This document shows positions 10,886 to 23,190 of a stretch of DNA of 64,000 bases, piece by piece. Within the stretch, counting starts at the first letter, position 1. Each line of letters starts with the position of its first letter. A model generated the notes under the pieces. The model ran no database searches and was not told the DNA's origin. It saw only the letters and a list, made by a program, of their open reading frames with translations. Origin of the DNA: Ochotona curzoniae (Eukaryota > Chordata > Mammalia > Lagomorpha > Ochotonidae); assembly GCF_017591425.1 (NCBI RefSeq), contig NW_024466459.1, positions 5,704,001 through 5,768,000 of the forward strand, given 5' to 3'. The position numbers and the translations under genes were made by a program.

Positions 10886-12485
10886 GCTAGTGACAAAAGC
10901 AGGTTTTGTTGATATATACCTTAGAAGGACTTTCCTTTCATAATTCAAAGGAAAAATCCCCCAAACATGAAGAAAACAAGTACTCAATTAAAAAAAAAAA
11001 AAAGATTTTGATTCCAAGTTCTATTTGGGAATCTCAGATACAGTGCTAAAGCAAAGCTGATGCAGTGCAGCTTTCCAAAACAGAAAGGCGCCAAAAAAGG
11101 GTAACACATGTTCTCAGTGCAGTACAAGTCAAGCAATGCTTATTACATTTAAACCACGTCTGTCATAATGTTGCTCTCTCTTTTGAAAGCAAAGACCAGT
11201 GTTACTACATTTTATTACAAAAAGTAAACAGTATGGGCTCCCATGTAGCGCTGTATCTTATGGCCCCGAAGCAATATAAGAAGCCCTGGAGTAGAAGGTA
11301 CTTGATGGAGACCCACTGTGATACATATGAACTACACCAACAGAAACAAGGACCTGAAGAAATCTCTTTCTTCCTTTGTGAAAATGAGAAAAACATCATT
11401 GTAATCTTGCAAAGAATATTTATGCTGCACAAATGCATAGTAAGGACACCTCATGTCTTGCAATAAAGGGTAGAGAAGATACTTCAAATTGTTTAAATAC
11501 CTTTTCCAAAAATTAAATAGAAAACACGTTGTATTAAAGGTAGGATGTGTTAGCACAGCAGGAGAATGTTGGTGAAGAGACAAACAGCCTGAGAACAATG
11601 AGGTGACAAAGTCACCCAACTTATCCTTCCCTTTTAATGATGACGGAGGAGACCCAGAAATTCCAGAGAGAACCACAGATGAACAAAAGTTGCAGTACAT
11701 ATTCTACCTCTTGAAAACATGATTGAACGTTAGATAAAAATGTTCCATTTACAAACTTTAATGCTATGAGTTCATACTTGTAATAAACAATACACAATGT
11801 TCCCAATATCCATGTCCAGCATTAGAAGATGGCTAAAGTAGGATAAGAGCATACAGAACTACTACATAGCCATGGTCATAACAATGACAAACTTGCATCA
11901 GGAAAATGATATTTGAATTACTAATGTTTAAATTTCTAATTATGCCTTCAGTCAAAATATATATGTATTAAAAATAAATTCTGGAATTCTAGAGATACTA
12001 ATAAGTTGTCTTTTTGTCATTTTTACTGTTTATAATTATTATTTTAAACATGATCTTCATGACCAAATGTTGACTAAATAATAAAGTGAGATGAGTATCT
12101 GTGGCTAGAGGTGGAGTCAGTTGTTGTAATACCATGAAGCTTTAGAACAGTTGGAAAGTGAATACCTTATAGTAATTGTGTCTGTTGTTTAGAGGCATGG
12201 AGATAAACACTGAGACAGCTTAGAAGACAGACAAACTACACAGAATTATGCATTCCCCAAATGTTTACAATGCCTTGGCCAGGTTGAGACATTAGGTTTT
12301 ACATGTGGATGGCAGAAAGCCAGTTCCTCACACCATCCCCACTGCCTCTCAGAGCCTGCACAGCTGGGAACCTGGAGACCCTTTACAAATTGACAAATGA
12401 AATCAAGCATTTGGACACTGGGAGATGGGTCAGAGAATACAATTTCATTCAGTAAGCTTTTGTGAATTGTCAACTAAAATCAATG
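10886..12485. other. Unique DNA with chance-sized open frames
   Basis: The longest frames are 133 codons on plus (11065-11466) and 122 codons on minus (11332-11700). They overlap each other on opposite strands. Neither shows a domain, signal peptide or family I recognise, and neither sits beside splice signals that would make an exon convincing. I therefore do not call a gene. An A14 run lies near 10989. Confidence 0.45.
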
Positions 12486-12489
12486 TTAG

Positions 12490-12905
12490 CAATAATAGCA
12501 ATCATTAAAGAAAAAGTATTTCCACTATTTTTGTGACTGTGTAGTATTCCAAAGTGTATGCATGTCGCATTTTCTTTATCTAATCAGCAGTTGGTGGACA
12601 ACTGGGTGGATTCCGTATCTTAGCTATGGTAATTTATGTTTCAATAGATATGAGCCTACAGATAGCTCTCTCATAGGCCGGTTTCATTTCATTGGGATGC
12701 ATTTTTACAAGTGCAATGGGTAGGCTGTAGAGCAGGTTGATTTTCAGGTTCCTGAGGAATCTCTACGCTGTGTTCCAAAATCATTGTACAAATTTGCATT
12801 TCCACCAAAATTATATTAGAGTACATTTCCACCCATGTCTCCAACAGTGTTTATATAAGCATGTGGTTATAGAGTAGAGTGAATTTATGTTTTTTGTAAA
12901 AATTA
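12490..12905 (-). repeat. L1 3' region fragment
   Basis: The plus strand carries the inverted L1 order 'gtgtagtattccaaagtg', 'tttctttatctaatcagc', 'ttcctgaggaatctctac', 'atttgcatttccaccaaaa' and 'catgtctccaacagtg'. This corresponds to the end of ORF2 and the start of the 3' UTR of an old L1. A short (GAAA)n run follows at 12911-12928. Confidence 0.8.
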
Positions 12906-12929
12906 AAAACAAAAAAGAAAGAAAGAAAG

Positions 12930-14020
12930 GAGCAGATTGAGGGAGGGAGAATAAGGAGGAAAATATGGTTATCTTATTAGAACTGTATCTATGAAATCTG
13001 TGAAATATGTTCCCTTCATATTAATAATTTTTAAATGAGTCAATTGAACATTACCTGTAATACAGTGACCATTTCAACATTTCTATAAAGTTCAGATTTT
13101 AATTGTTGAATCAAGTTATACTAGAAGAATTCTGTAATCAATCCTAAACCCAATTATTTGACTACTTGTAGAGTTGTGTTCACTGAGTCACTTGAGGTTG
13201 TATACCACCATCCCTTTCTCAGGGATATGATAAAAACAGTCCTTCCCCACATGGTGAGACGCAGTCCACTGCACCATTTTTACTCTATTCTCAAGTGCAG
13301 CTACAGATAAACAGCTTTGCTGAAAGAAGAGAACGTGTGACATTTATAGTCTATTAAATGACAGAAAATTCATTTTACTGTGGATTTAAAGTCACACATT
13401 TTGCAATTACAGAGCACATTTTCAAAATTCACAAGGCTTCCACTATATTATACAAAAACATGCAAATCTGTAGCCTTGAGACTATTTCTGTTTTGCGCTT
13501 GTATATTCACAATTTTGGAATCAGAAATTTGCTGTGCTCTTTTCTTTCTCTGGAGAGCAAGAGAGTTACCAAAGCAAAGTTGTTACTGAAACTTTAAAGT
13601 TACAATCCATGCAAAAAATGCAGTGTGAAAACTATAGTCCTCAATGATTCCACATCAAGGAACATTCTATTTGCACTTGTAGCTCATCACAATCCCCCTG
13701 TGAAAAGGAACATCAATATAAAGGTATTAAAACCTATATTGACTCGGAATTCGGCAATATTTTATGTGAATTATCATTTTGAAGTCCTTGTTATAGAAAA
13801 ATTAGGGCAATATCTTTAAAGCTCAAGGTCATGATTATAATGCAAGTATAACTATGATAATCCATATTTTTCTCAGGGAGAAAGGAGTGAGATTCCCTGG
13901 AAACAATACATTTAGCTTAGGCTACATCTGTATTAATTCTATAAATAAACATAGTTGAAAGAAATCCATTGTCACAGTTGTATTAGATAATCAAATGAAA
14001 GAGTGATCTGAAAGTCAGGT
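12930..14020. other. Unique AT-rich DNA
   Basis: No repeat or gene is recognised. Plus-strand frames of 64-79 codons (13358-13819) are short, overlap in different frames and have no recognisable similarity. Confidence 0.4.
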
Positions 14021-14025
14021 TCCAG

Positions 14026-14357
14026 GCATGACGTGAAAGCCCAGTGATAAAATCCTTGCCTTGCACACGCTGCGATATCATATGGGGGCACTGTTCGTGT
14101 ACCAGCTGCTCCACTTCCCATCCAGCTCCCTGCTTGTGGCCTGGGAAAGCAATCGAGGACAGTCCAAACCCTTGGTACCCTGCACCTGTGTGGGAGACCC
14201 AGAAGAAGCTCCTGTCTCCTGGATTCTGGTTTCAGATTGGCTCAGCTACGGCCATTGTGGCCATTGGGAAGTGAACCGTTGATGGAAGATCTTTGCGTCT
14301 CTGGTTCTCTCTGTAAATCTGACTTTCCAATAAAAATAAATAACAAATCTTAAAAAC
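14026..14357 (+). repeat. CSINE-type SINE, well preserved
   Basis: A full-length plus-strand copy: head 'ggcatgacgtgaaagccc', 'atatcatatgggggcac', 'ctccacttcccatccagct', 'gcctgggaaagcaatcg', 'agaagctcctgtctcctgg', 'gtctctggttctctctg' and the tail 'ccaataaaaataaataac'. A degraded duplication may flank it ('aaagtcaggttcc' before, 'aaggtcagttacc' after). Confidence 0.9.
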
Positions 14358-14371
14358 AAGGTCAGTTACCA

Positions 14372-16121
14372 CTCATTATTTCCTAAGCACATTGTCCTGT
14401 CATTTGTCTCGCTTCTTTAAACATGTTTTTCTTTAATGTATGATTTTCTGTATTTGATTTTTACCTCAAGTAGAAATAAATATTTTGTATTTATCCTGTT
14501 TAGGATTCCCTGAGTTTCTTGGGTATTGGCCGATGTCAATCATTAAGGGGTCAATTTTGATAAGTGTTTCTTTTAATTCACATGCTTCTGTGTTGAAGAC
14601 ATTAGCTCCAGGGGTAGATTATTTGCCGTACTTTTAATCTGTCTATGACGCTGTTTAGCTACTTTTTTTCTTTTGCAGTCTTAATGTCAATGGTGCCTAT
14701 TAATCTGGCTTCAAAACGGCTAATTAGAACCATGCAATGAATTTTTAGTTTCAGATACTGATATCTTTCTCTTCCAGAAAGAGACTGAGATTTTTCCCAT
14801 TCTGCATGTATTCCTCTTACTTAACGTGATTATAATTGTCAAAGACCTATTTAATTCCAACAATCACATCACCTTGGGCCGGCTCCATTTGCTGTTTCCT
14901 TGCTTTGCCTTTCTCTTGCTGGTCGCTCTCTTCTTTTAGTTTGTGTTTTGGTTCCTCTTCTCATGAAGGACATTTTAAGCAAGAGGGCAGTAGAGTAAAC
15001 TAAACAGCATATTTTGTTTTCTCCAGAGGATTTATACACTGTATGTGTCAGGCAGCCAAAAGAGAGGACTGGTCATTTTTATTTCCTTGTGTATTCAAAC
15101 TAGATGAACACGGAATCATAGAACTAGTTTCAGTTTGAAAACTGCGATTAAAGATATCCCTGTTCCTTTTACTAATCTATAACATCCTAGGCTATAGCAA
15201 AGAGGGTTGAGCAACTGGATTTTATCAGGATTTGAGCTGTCCGAGGGTTGAGTTGCAGCTGAAGTTTGGTTTACCTCTTTATTCAGCATTCGCACTGTTG
15301 GGGCCAAGTGCCATGTGAGATGCTATTTGTCTGCTTTCTAGCTCTTTCTATTGATACTTACACGGCAAAATCCTCATGAGAGTGAATTGTCAGGTGAGAG
15401 ATTTATTTTTGCCTTTGGAATTCTTTTATATTCCAATCCATCATGTTGGCCCACACGGTCTTTAAATTTCAGATGGTTTCTCGTCTCATCAAATATTTTC
15501 TGATTCTGGCAGGTCTGCTTCTCCCTCTGCTGCCCATACTAAGACTGAAATATTGCTCCAAGTACAAAAGCAGCCCTGCGCTTTGCTTACCTATGAAAGG
15601 CTCATCATTGTCTGCAATTTACTTCTCTCAGAAATCTTTGCATCTACTACTCTTTGATGACTTGAAAGAAAGGCATGACTGTTAGTTATCTGGCTAGTTT
15701 GGGAGGAATGGCAGACACTCACAGACCTTTACTTCCTTCTGGAAGTGGAACTCCAAAAATAAATTTTCCAATTTTTTTTTTCTCTATTATCTCTCCTTAA
15801 TGAGTGAATGTCAGACTACATTTAGCCTGAAACAATGCATTAGTTCAGTCAATTGTCACTTCATTCTTTCGTGTTAGTGTATGTGCCAGAATAGTTTCAC
15901 CTTGTGTAGTTAACTTTGAAGGACTAACAAATACGCAGTCAGTATGTGTCAAACTCCAAGTGTTTAGCTAATATTCGGTTCAGGAATGAGAACTTAATGA
16001 AACTCAATGTATAATAAATCAATCTCCAGGAATTCAAAATTGGGACTGAAGTAGATATACTTTATCTTTCTTTGAATGTGTAAAACTCAGAGCTCTGAAA
16101 ATATCCTCCAGATTCCCAAAA
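14372..16121. other. Unique DNA
   Basis: No repeat family is recognised. An 80-codon plus-strand frame (15443-15685) has a hydrophobic stretch (LILAGLLLPLLPIL) that could look like a membrane segment. It has no recognisable relative and no supporting signals, so I do not call it coding. Confidence 0.4.
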
Positions 16122-16134
16122 GAAATATTATTTT

Positions 16135-16419
16135 AGGGCCAGTATTATAAGGCAGCAGGGTACAACCACTGCCTGCCAAGTGCATTTCCCATCCAGCTCC
16201 CTGCGAATGCTCCTGGGAAAGAAGCAGCAGATGGCCCCAATGCTTGGTTCCCTGCAAATGTGGGAGACCAGAAAAAAAATCCCTGGATTACTTGACCTCT
16301 GGCTGGTCCATGAACCAACAAATGAAGATCCATCTCTCTTTCTCTCTCTGTGGGTATGTGTGTCCATCTCCCTTTGTAATTCTATTTTCAAATAAATCAG
16401 TCATGAAATAAATCAAAAT
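16135..16419 (+). repeat. CSINE-type SINE with target-site duplication
   Basis: A plus-strand copy from 'agggccagtattataagg' through 'catttcccatccagctcc', 'cctgggaaagaagcagc' and a CT-rich zone to 'caaataaatcag'. It is flanked by a 13 bp duplication with one mismatch: 'gaaatattatttt' (16122-16134) and 'gaaatgttatttt' (16420-16432). Confidence 0.9.
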
Positions 16420-16432
16420 GAAATGTTATTTT

Positions 16433-17264
16433 GAAAGCTGGTTTCCTAATAAGAAAAAAAAAATGAAGCCAATGCACAGAAAACTTAATTTAAAAGCAGG
16501 GGTTACCATGGCTTTCTGAGCTGTAGTTACAGTTCCTCCTGAAAACCAACTGGATAGAAATCTGTATTTTATACTAATTCATCAATTTTCCAAAGAGTGA
16601 CCAATCTTCATTAATTGGATATTTTAGTCAACATTTACGATCAGAATCTTTACCAACACAGGTTAATTATATACATACATACACATACACATATAATATA
16701 AACTAGATATTTTGTGACAAGTGGAAAGGGAAAAAGAGAAGAAAGATTCCACCTGTTGCAATTGCAGAATGAACTTCCTAGAATAGATGTTTATGAATAT
16801 AGATGTGGTCAGTTATACTAAGTAAATGTCCAAGTGACCTATCTTGGACAAGCCCAGAACAGAACTGTGGTCCCCTGGAGAAGTAGTATGCCTCCTCTGG
16901 GGTTCCCATTGGGTGGGGGGGACTTTCACTCATCTAATTGGTCAACCAACCACACTGAACACAATCCCTTCTAGCTCTCTTTATGCTACTCCCACATCAG
17001 TAAGCCGGTTCTACATAACTACAAAAGTCATGGCGTATTCCAATCCATCCCACCACTATCTGGAGATTGTGAAATACCACTATATTTTACTCTTTCAGTT
17101 ATTCTGTTATTCATACCACAACTAGAAAGATCTTCAATGAATGTTGGGCAAATGATCCATGACTCCTTGGTAAACATTTTCATTTCTGCTTGCATTACAA
17201 ACCTAGGTGTTTAGTCTGGCCTGCAAGACAGTAAATGCAATGACCTTTATCTCTTCTTCCTTAG
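16433..17264. other. Unique DNA
   Basis: Includes a short ATACACATACAC-type simple stretch (about 16668-16700). A 93-codon plus-strand frame (16844-17125) overlaps a G-rich run near 16912 and is not recognised. Part of 16840-16990 may be an unrecognised retroposon. Confidence 0.4.
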
Positions 17265-17266
17265 AT

Positions 17267-17296
17267 CTGACCTAGTTGATGATCAACTAGAGTCAG
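17267..17296. repeat. Near-perfect palindrome
   Basis: CTAGTTGAT (17272-17280) and ATCAACTAG (17282-17290) are exact inverted copies around a single G. An outer CTGAC (17267-17271) pairs with GTCAG (17292-17296) across one bulged A, giving a stem of 14 pairs. Confidence 0.85.
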
Positions 17297-17366
17297 TTCT
17301 TTTCATCTTCATAGCGTTATGCATGGCCTTCTTTTTAACCACTCTTCTTGTCTCTCAGCTTTTCTT

Positions 17367-17629
17367 TTTAAAAAGATTTATTTATTTTATTGGGAAGTCA
17401 GAAATATGGAGCTGACCCTATCTCACACCTGGAGCTTTTTCTGGGTCTCCCACATAGGTACAAGGTCCCAAGGCCTTGGGACACCCTCTTCTGCTTTCTC
17501 ATGCCACAAATAGGGAGCTGGATGGAAAGTGGAGCCAACAGAATTAGAACTGGCATCCACATGGAATCCCAACATATCCCAGCATGGGCACTGAGAGGAC
17601 TTTACCTACTAGGCTACCACGCCAAGCCC
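17367..17629 (-). repeat. CSINE-type SINE
   Basis: A minus-strand copy: inverted tail 'aaaaagatttatttatttta', 'ggaagtcagaaatatgga', 'gggtctcccacataggt', 'ggatggaaagtggagcc', 'agaattagaactggca' (inverted B-box zone) and the head at 'ggctaccacgccaagccc'. The GA-rich block is shortened. Confidence 0.9.
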
Positions 17630-17649
17630 ACAGCTCTGTCTTAATAATA

Positions 17650-17935
17650 ATCAAGAATTTCAGTGGCTTACTCCTTAAGATTAGCTACTGAATGCATTTC
17701 TGCCCAGTAGAACATCTGGAGTAGAAATCCACATCCCCTCTGACAACTATCCTTGAATAAAATTGATCTCCAACTGGAAATATGCTATATATTTATCCAT
17801 CTGATTATCATTGCCTTGTTGGCTGAAAGATAAACTCCTGAAGAGCATGCATTTTGACCATCTGAAACTAGAACCCCGCCAATCACCGAGGGAGATCTCA
17901 GTGAATAATTTTTGAGTGAATTAATGTACTTTATG
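17650..17935 (+). repeat. L2 3' end, ancient
   Basis: The order 'atttatccatctgattatc', 'gataaactcctgaagagc', 'agatctcagtgaataa' and 'ttttgagtgaattaatg' parallels the L2 3' end ('taagctccttgagggcag', 'caataaatatttgttgaatg'). The left part is less certain. Confidence 0.5.
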
Positions 17936-17939
17936 CAAC

Positions 17940-19445
17940 AAGATAGCCAAGAAAATATGTGAAGCTACATCCACAATGGCTCACAGTTTCCTAAGTTGGG
18001 AGAAAGACTCTTTGGAAAAGGCATAATAAATGGAGAAGATATCTTAAGGTCATGCAGAGGAACATCTAGAAAGCAATAGCAGTGTCTTATCCACACCCAG
18101 CAGAGGCATTCTCCATTCAATCACATATCCACATGGTTTTATATGGCTCTAGACCAGTTACAAAAAAGGAGAGTAGTGTTAGTGGACTTTCAAACCATCG
18201 AGAATGACAGAAAGAATTTCCTTTTGAATACTACGTTCCTCCAGACTCAATTACTGCTTTTCATGGGATGTCTCTCAAAAAGACTCTGGGAAAAAGATCA
18301 CAAGGGAATTCCTACTCTTAGAAGCACAGCGGAAACAGACACAGGTCTGCAGCGTTTTCATGTAAAGTGGATCTACAAGTTGAAGTTTTTGGGTAACTAT
18401 TTAGTTCACATAGAAAAGCATAGCCAAAAAGTTAATAACGCATTCAGTCTCCAGGAAAATAAGCATACTTGATTGTATATACACAGTCCAAATCACAGTG
18501 ATTAGATATAAGAATCAGTATTTCTGAATAGTATAACAGCTCTTGTGTGCCATAAAAACCAAGATCTAAGCTAAGTTTTTCAGTATCTAAAAAAAGCTAT
18601 ATTAAGGACATGGCACTGAGTTGTAAAAAGAACAGTTGCTTCGATACACATTCCAATACAGAAAAGAGTAACTACTGAAGACAGTTTTGCCATACAGTTG
18701 CAATGAATATGAAATAATTCTTAAAAGTAACAAGAAGCTCAACTATCTGATAATGTTGTGGAAAGGAATAGAAACAGCGAAGTCCTTGTTTGAATCACAG
18801 ATAATATGAACATGCTGTGCTTGGTAGAAATTTGCACATCTCAGATCAAATATCAATTTAATGGTAGAGAAATTTCTAATATTGATGTGATTTGTGAAGA
18901 TCAATTTGCATGTCCTATTGATTCACTGCTCAGATGGGTGTTTCTTAAAAAATGCATATTGAAAAATCAAGCCACCATTATTCAGGCTAAATGTGAATGG
19001 ATTGGTAGAGGGGATTATTGTAGTTAAAAGTGGATATTATAGCGCTCAACTTCCAAAACACCACAACACCCAAAAGCAGATTGTGTCATTTCCAATGAGG
19101 TTTGACTGTTCTTAAAACAGCTAGCATTATGCTGAGATAAAATGACTCAATTAAACGAACCATTTAAACATGAGAAACAAATTACCTGAGCTTGAAATGA
19201 TCTTTCTCTAAAAGAAAAACAGCAAATGAAGTGAAACAAAATTACTAACGGTTTGTAGAAATTTTTGTTTGAATTAGTTTTCTCAAAATGATTGTATTCA
19301 AAATAGGTTTATTTTTTCCCCTTAAAATTGCTTCTAATTCTTGTGTTTCGCATGTCCCAACTGACTTTCTACATCTCAATTCAGTTTTTCATCTTTCTTA
19401 AGCTATTGATCATCAAGGTTAGCAAACTCTGCTTCTTGAATTATC
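17940..19445. other. Unique DNA
   Basis: No repeat is recognised. A 109-codon plus-strand frame (18143-18472) has no family I recognise and is of chance size. There is no tRNA or small RNA signature. Confidence 0.4.
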
Positions 19446-19450
19446 TAAAC

Positions 19451-19500
19451 TTATATATATATATTTATTTGTGTGTATATATATATATGTATATATACAT
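19451..19500. repeat. (TA)n microsatellite with TG interruption
   Basis: Alternating TA broken by TTTATTTGTG in the middle. It is likely to be length-variable. Confidence 0.9.
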
Positions 19501-19985
19501 TTGTTCTCTCTATTCCTGCTGCCAACACTTTGTTGCCCTTATGTTGTAAGTTTACTTTACCTATACCTTAAATCATTGATCTGCACACACCACAGTATTC
19601 AGAGTGCTCTTCTACATTAGTAATTACAGCTATGTCAACAAGACGTAATTTACCCTAGGAAAAATTCTAACATCATCCTCGCACATCTCAAGAAAAAATA
19701 TTTTGTGAAACAAACTTCCCTAAAACAGCATTAAATACGAAGAATCTGTAATTTACATCAATCCATTTCAGCTGCTGCTGCAAAAAAAAAAATCTGAAGT
19801 TGAGAACTTATAAAAAGAGGTGCATTGAGCTCATGGTTTTGCTGGCTGAATGTACTTACAATATGTGAGCCAGCAAGTGACTCTATGGCTGTATTATCTA
19901 TTGATGAATGACATCTTGTGGGTAGTGCCAACTCCCAACACACAAAGCCTTGCGGATCAACTGAAAGTGTAGGCAGCTAGCAGAC
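19501..19985. other. Unique DNA
   Basis: Nothing is recognised except 'gctgctgctgc' followed by an A11 run near 19770-19792. Confidence 0.4.
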
Positions 19986-20021
19986 TGCTCGGGTATGGAA
20001 GGTAAACCTAAGCAGGTGTAG

Positions 20022-20037
20022 TTAGGAAGTGACGTCA
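20022..20037 (+). promoter_or_regulatory. ETS-CRE composite-like motif
   Basis: The sequence AGGAAGTGACGTCA carries a GGAA ETS core directly joined to a perfect TGACGTCA cAMP-response octamer (20030-20037). The fused arrangement matches the known ETS/CRE composite seen in some promoters. The setting has no gene start I can see, and a TG-rich AT background can yield such words by chance. Confidence 0.35.
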
Positions 20038-20039
20038 GC

Positions 20040-21190
20040 ACGGTAAGTGAAGTGAAGGTAAGCTGTCGTCTCTTGAAGTTGCGATACTTGGAGTAGGCAA
20101 GTTAGAGTAACACTTTTCTTCAGGAGTTGTAGAGTGGGCTGAGACACCTGACTTAAGTGCAGGTACTGTATTTACTGATGAAGTGCGAGTCCCAATCCTA
20201 AGGACTTAGTAATAATAGGAGTGCACTCCTTCCAAGTGTCTTTATTAAGACAAGCCAAAATCGAAAGTAGAATTTTATGCATATTGTGATTTTTTTTGGG
20301 GGGGGGGGCAGAATTTCAAGTTCTTACTAATAGAACCATGTAGTTAACAGTCGGTGTTTGAACTTATAAAAGTAGGCATTCTAGTGAGCACCTCTTTATG
20401 TTAAATATACAAGGCAGACTCAGATTCAGCAAACAGGAATTGACAAAAGATAAACTAATCACAGAGGCACAGAATGGAAAGGAGAGAAATAATGCATTAG
20501 AGGAAGAAGAATTAGTGTGGTTGTTAACTGATAGTATATAGTGAATATCACTAAATTTCACGATCTCTTTTAAGATTCTCATGTGAGTAAGATAACTAGA
20601 AGAACAGACTGCATTGAAAAAAAAACCGTTCAAATTAGACAGCAAGCAATTATGTTTTTCAAACATGTCTACCAAGATATCTGATTAATGCTATGGTAAA
20701 TTTTAATTTGCCATCTCTTTTTGCAAAAAAAACCTGCTTATTATCAGCATGGAGTTATGAATTCATATTTCAAATGATATGGAATCCTGTTTTTGAACTC
20801 TAGGCTTAACAGTTCTGTAGTATATGTGTATGCGGGCAACAATTCCTGCTGCTTCTGAACGCATCATTTTGGCCTTTGTGTTGGGTTTTCTGTGATGTGT
20901 GTGTATGTGCACAAACATGTGATTTTGCAAGGCTCATAGCTATGTTTCTTCCCAATTCTTTCTGGATTACATTACAGATGTCATATTGATAACTCCCGGA
21001 GGATCACATTTCCAATTTGTTAATACTTATGGCTAATAGCATTGCTGTTACTGTGTCATTACGATTCCAAGTTGGAGGAGCTGCAGTTGATCAGAAAGAT
21101 GATGCTCTGACAACATTCTCATCGCACTGAACATCAGAGTAGGCAGTAATATGCCTGCCCCCTGAGGAAGATTATCGGCAACAATTGCTT
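20040..21190. other. Unique DNA
   Basis: Contains a T8G11 run at about 20291-20309, a 103-codon minus-strand frame (20364-20675) with no recognised family, and otherwise nothing I can name. Confidence 0.4.
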
Positions 21191-21194
21191 TTTA

Positions 21195-21555
21195 ATCCCT
21201 CTCTGCACTGTTTTCCTTATATTGTAGCAAAAGTTTAGGACCAACAGAAACAAAATCATTATTATTCTGTTTATTCTGACACTGTAGGCATAGGGAATGG
21301 TACAAAGTCCAGCATTCTAGTGTCCAGACACATTTAACAATTGCATTGGGAGTCCACCTTTTATTTACAAGTAGAGATGCATTCTGCAATGTATCTCTAC
21401 TCCAAGATAGACTTTTCTCCATTGTACACATCCTGTAGATACTCTATGTATATTCAAACCAATAATAATTCTATATGATTGTCTTGAAACTTACCCTGGT
21501 CTTTGCATTCAATGCAGATTCCATCAGATATAGCCCAATTCAGGATACATTTCTG
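21195..21555 (-). repeat. L1 3' UTR fragment
   Basis: The plus strand reads 'tttccttatattgtagc', 'acatttaacaattgcattgg', 'agatgcattctgcaatgt' and 'gcattcaatgcagattcc'. These parallel the L1 3' UTR fragments at 1655-2000 and 1085-1160, so this is the same minus-strand family. Confidence 0.65.
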
Positions 21556-22795
21556 TTATTTTCATGTGTTTTGCATCTAGCATCTTGGATCTGAGTACTG
21601 TTGAGCATGTCTAAGTGAAAGAACTTTCTAGGTAGACTCAAGTGTACACTTTTGTAGAAGAGCAGTAACTATTTGGCTGCCAATGGCCAGAGTGACTCAT
21701 CTCCCTGTATTGCACAAATTGTTGAAAAAAAAAAAGGTTTTACTAAAAATTTCTTTTTTAAATTAAAACAAAACTTTCTATTGTCTGAGACGACAAGGTC
21801 TTTATCAGTGATGGCATCTCTACACATTTCACATTTATGAAAAATGCTTGTGTAACGATGTGTTCAGGACTGAAAACACTTGAAGCAAAAGGGATTAGAA
21901 AAAGGTCAAAAGGAGTCTGCTTCCTTCCTTTTAATCCTGCAGATTTGATCTGTTCCATTGGACTTGTTTCTAATTCCTATAGTAGGGACACACATTTTAA
22001 ATTTCATCAAAGACATTCTTAATTCCTTGTAATAGTATTGCTGTTGATCCTCATTTTAAATGATAAATATTTATATTTCATTTTTGTTATTTGTTTTTGC
22101 TGTTGGCTTGACTGCTTTCTTAAGTTCTTAACGGGGAATTAGAATAGGCTGTGCGATGTTCTTTCCAGCTAAGCACCGTTTTTAACTAAAGACTGCTTTA
22201 TGCAATTCTTGATATTCTTCTTGTTGTTGTTCCCTTTTTCCTTTCCCACGGATGCCAACCCAAGATCAAAACCAATTTACCAACATCTGTTTATTATTTT
22301 ATTTAAACTCAAAGAACCTAAACGTGTCTATGCACAATGTTTATAGGTTTACATATAGCCCCTCAGATGACTTCTCTTAACTTTTGTTCTTGATGAGTTG
22401 GCTCCAAATCCATCTTCTGTATTCAATTCTCTCTTTTTTTTTTTTTCACCCTCTTTTTCCCTTCAAAGCCAAAAATGTTTCTAAGTGGTACTGCCTGGAA
22501 CATCACAACAGAATCTCAGACAAGCCAAGCTTTATGTTTTCTGTTCACAGCTACCAAATATATCCCTTGGTTTTATGAATGCCTTTATTTCCGAGTTAAA
22601 AGGATGAGTGTTAATTAATACCGACCAGTCACTCTGAGATTCTATCAAGCGTCAATAACTTATGGAAATGTCAAAGATGTTCTAGCGTTCAGTTTGTTCG
22701 TAAATAACTAAGGGTCGGGTATTCATTTTTAAACCATTAGATATCATCACAGTATGTCATGTAATGGTGATTTATCCATCTCTTTCAAGTGTAAA
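21556..22795. other. Unique DNA
   Basis: No repeat or gene is recognised. Frames of 60-66 codons near 21758-22022 lie on both strands of the same stretch. A T13 run lies near 22434. Confidence 0.4.
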
Positions 22796-22804
22796 TAGGA
22801 GTTT

Positions 22805-23190
22805 TCTTGAATAATGCTGCAGATTTTAGACCTAGTGGGGAGATTTATTTTACTGTTAATTTCCTCTAGAATTCTTTTTCTCTTGTGTTTGATCAGCCAA
22901 AAATTTACAAGATCGACCAGTAAATTAAATCGGCCCCAGGATTATTCAGGAAGGGAGGGGCCTCTTTGGAAATGTTTGTGCCGAGCTAGAAATGTGAGTG
23001 CAAAATTATTGATGGTTGGAAATGGAAGCCCTAATTCACTTCAGCAACTCTGATCTACTTTCCCCCAATTAGCTGAACAATAAAAACCGAAGAGGTTTGT
23101 CTCTGATTGTATAATCCGGTTTATGTAGCAATTAATTTCTGCAAATATCTCCATAAGCAGGATTTTACTCTGCATCTCAATATCATAAAT
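22805..23190. promoter_or_regulatory. Candidate conserved non-coding element (best in window)
   Basis: Repeat-free text typical of deeply conserved developmental enhancers: 'gaataatgctgcagatttta', 'ccccaattagctgaacaat' (homeodomain CAATTAG next to a SOX-type ACAAT), 'gtagcaattaatttctgc' and 'aaatatctccataagcag'. Short frames here are not gene-like. The claim rests on motif density and absence of repeats; no alignment was done. Confidence 0.35.

Noticed and set aside
11065..11700. Overlapping 133-codon plus and 122-codon minus frames
   Set aside because: They occupy opposite strands of the same DNA, show no domain or family, and are within chance length for 64 kb in six frames.
21145..21175. 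CTCF-like word on the minus strand (near 'gccccctgagg')
   Set aside because: Too many mismatches outside the GGGGGC core.
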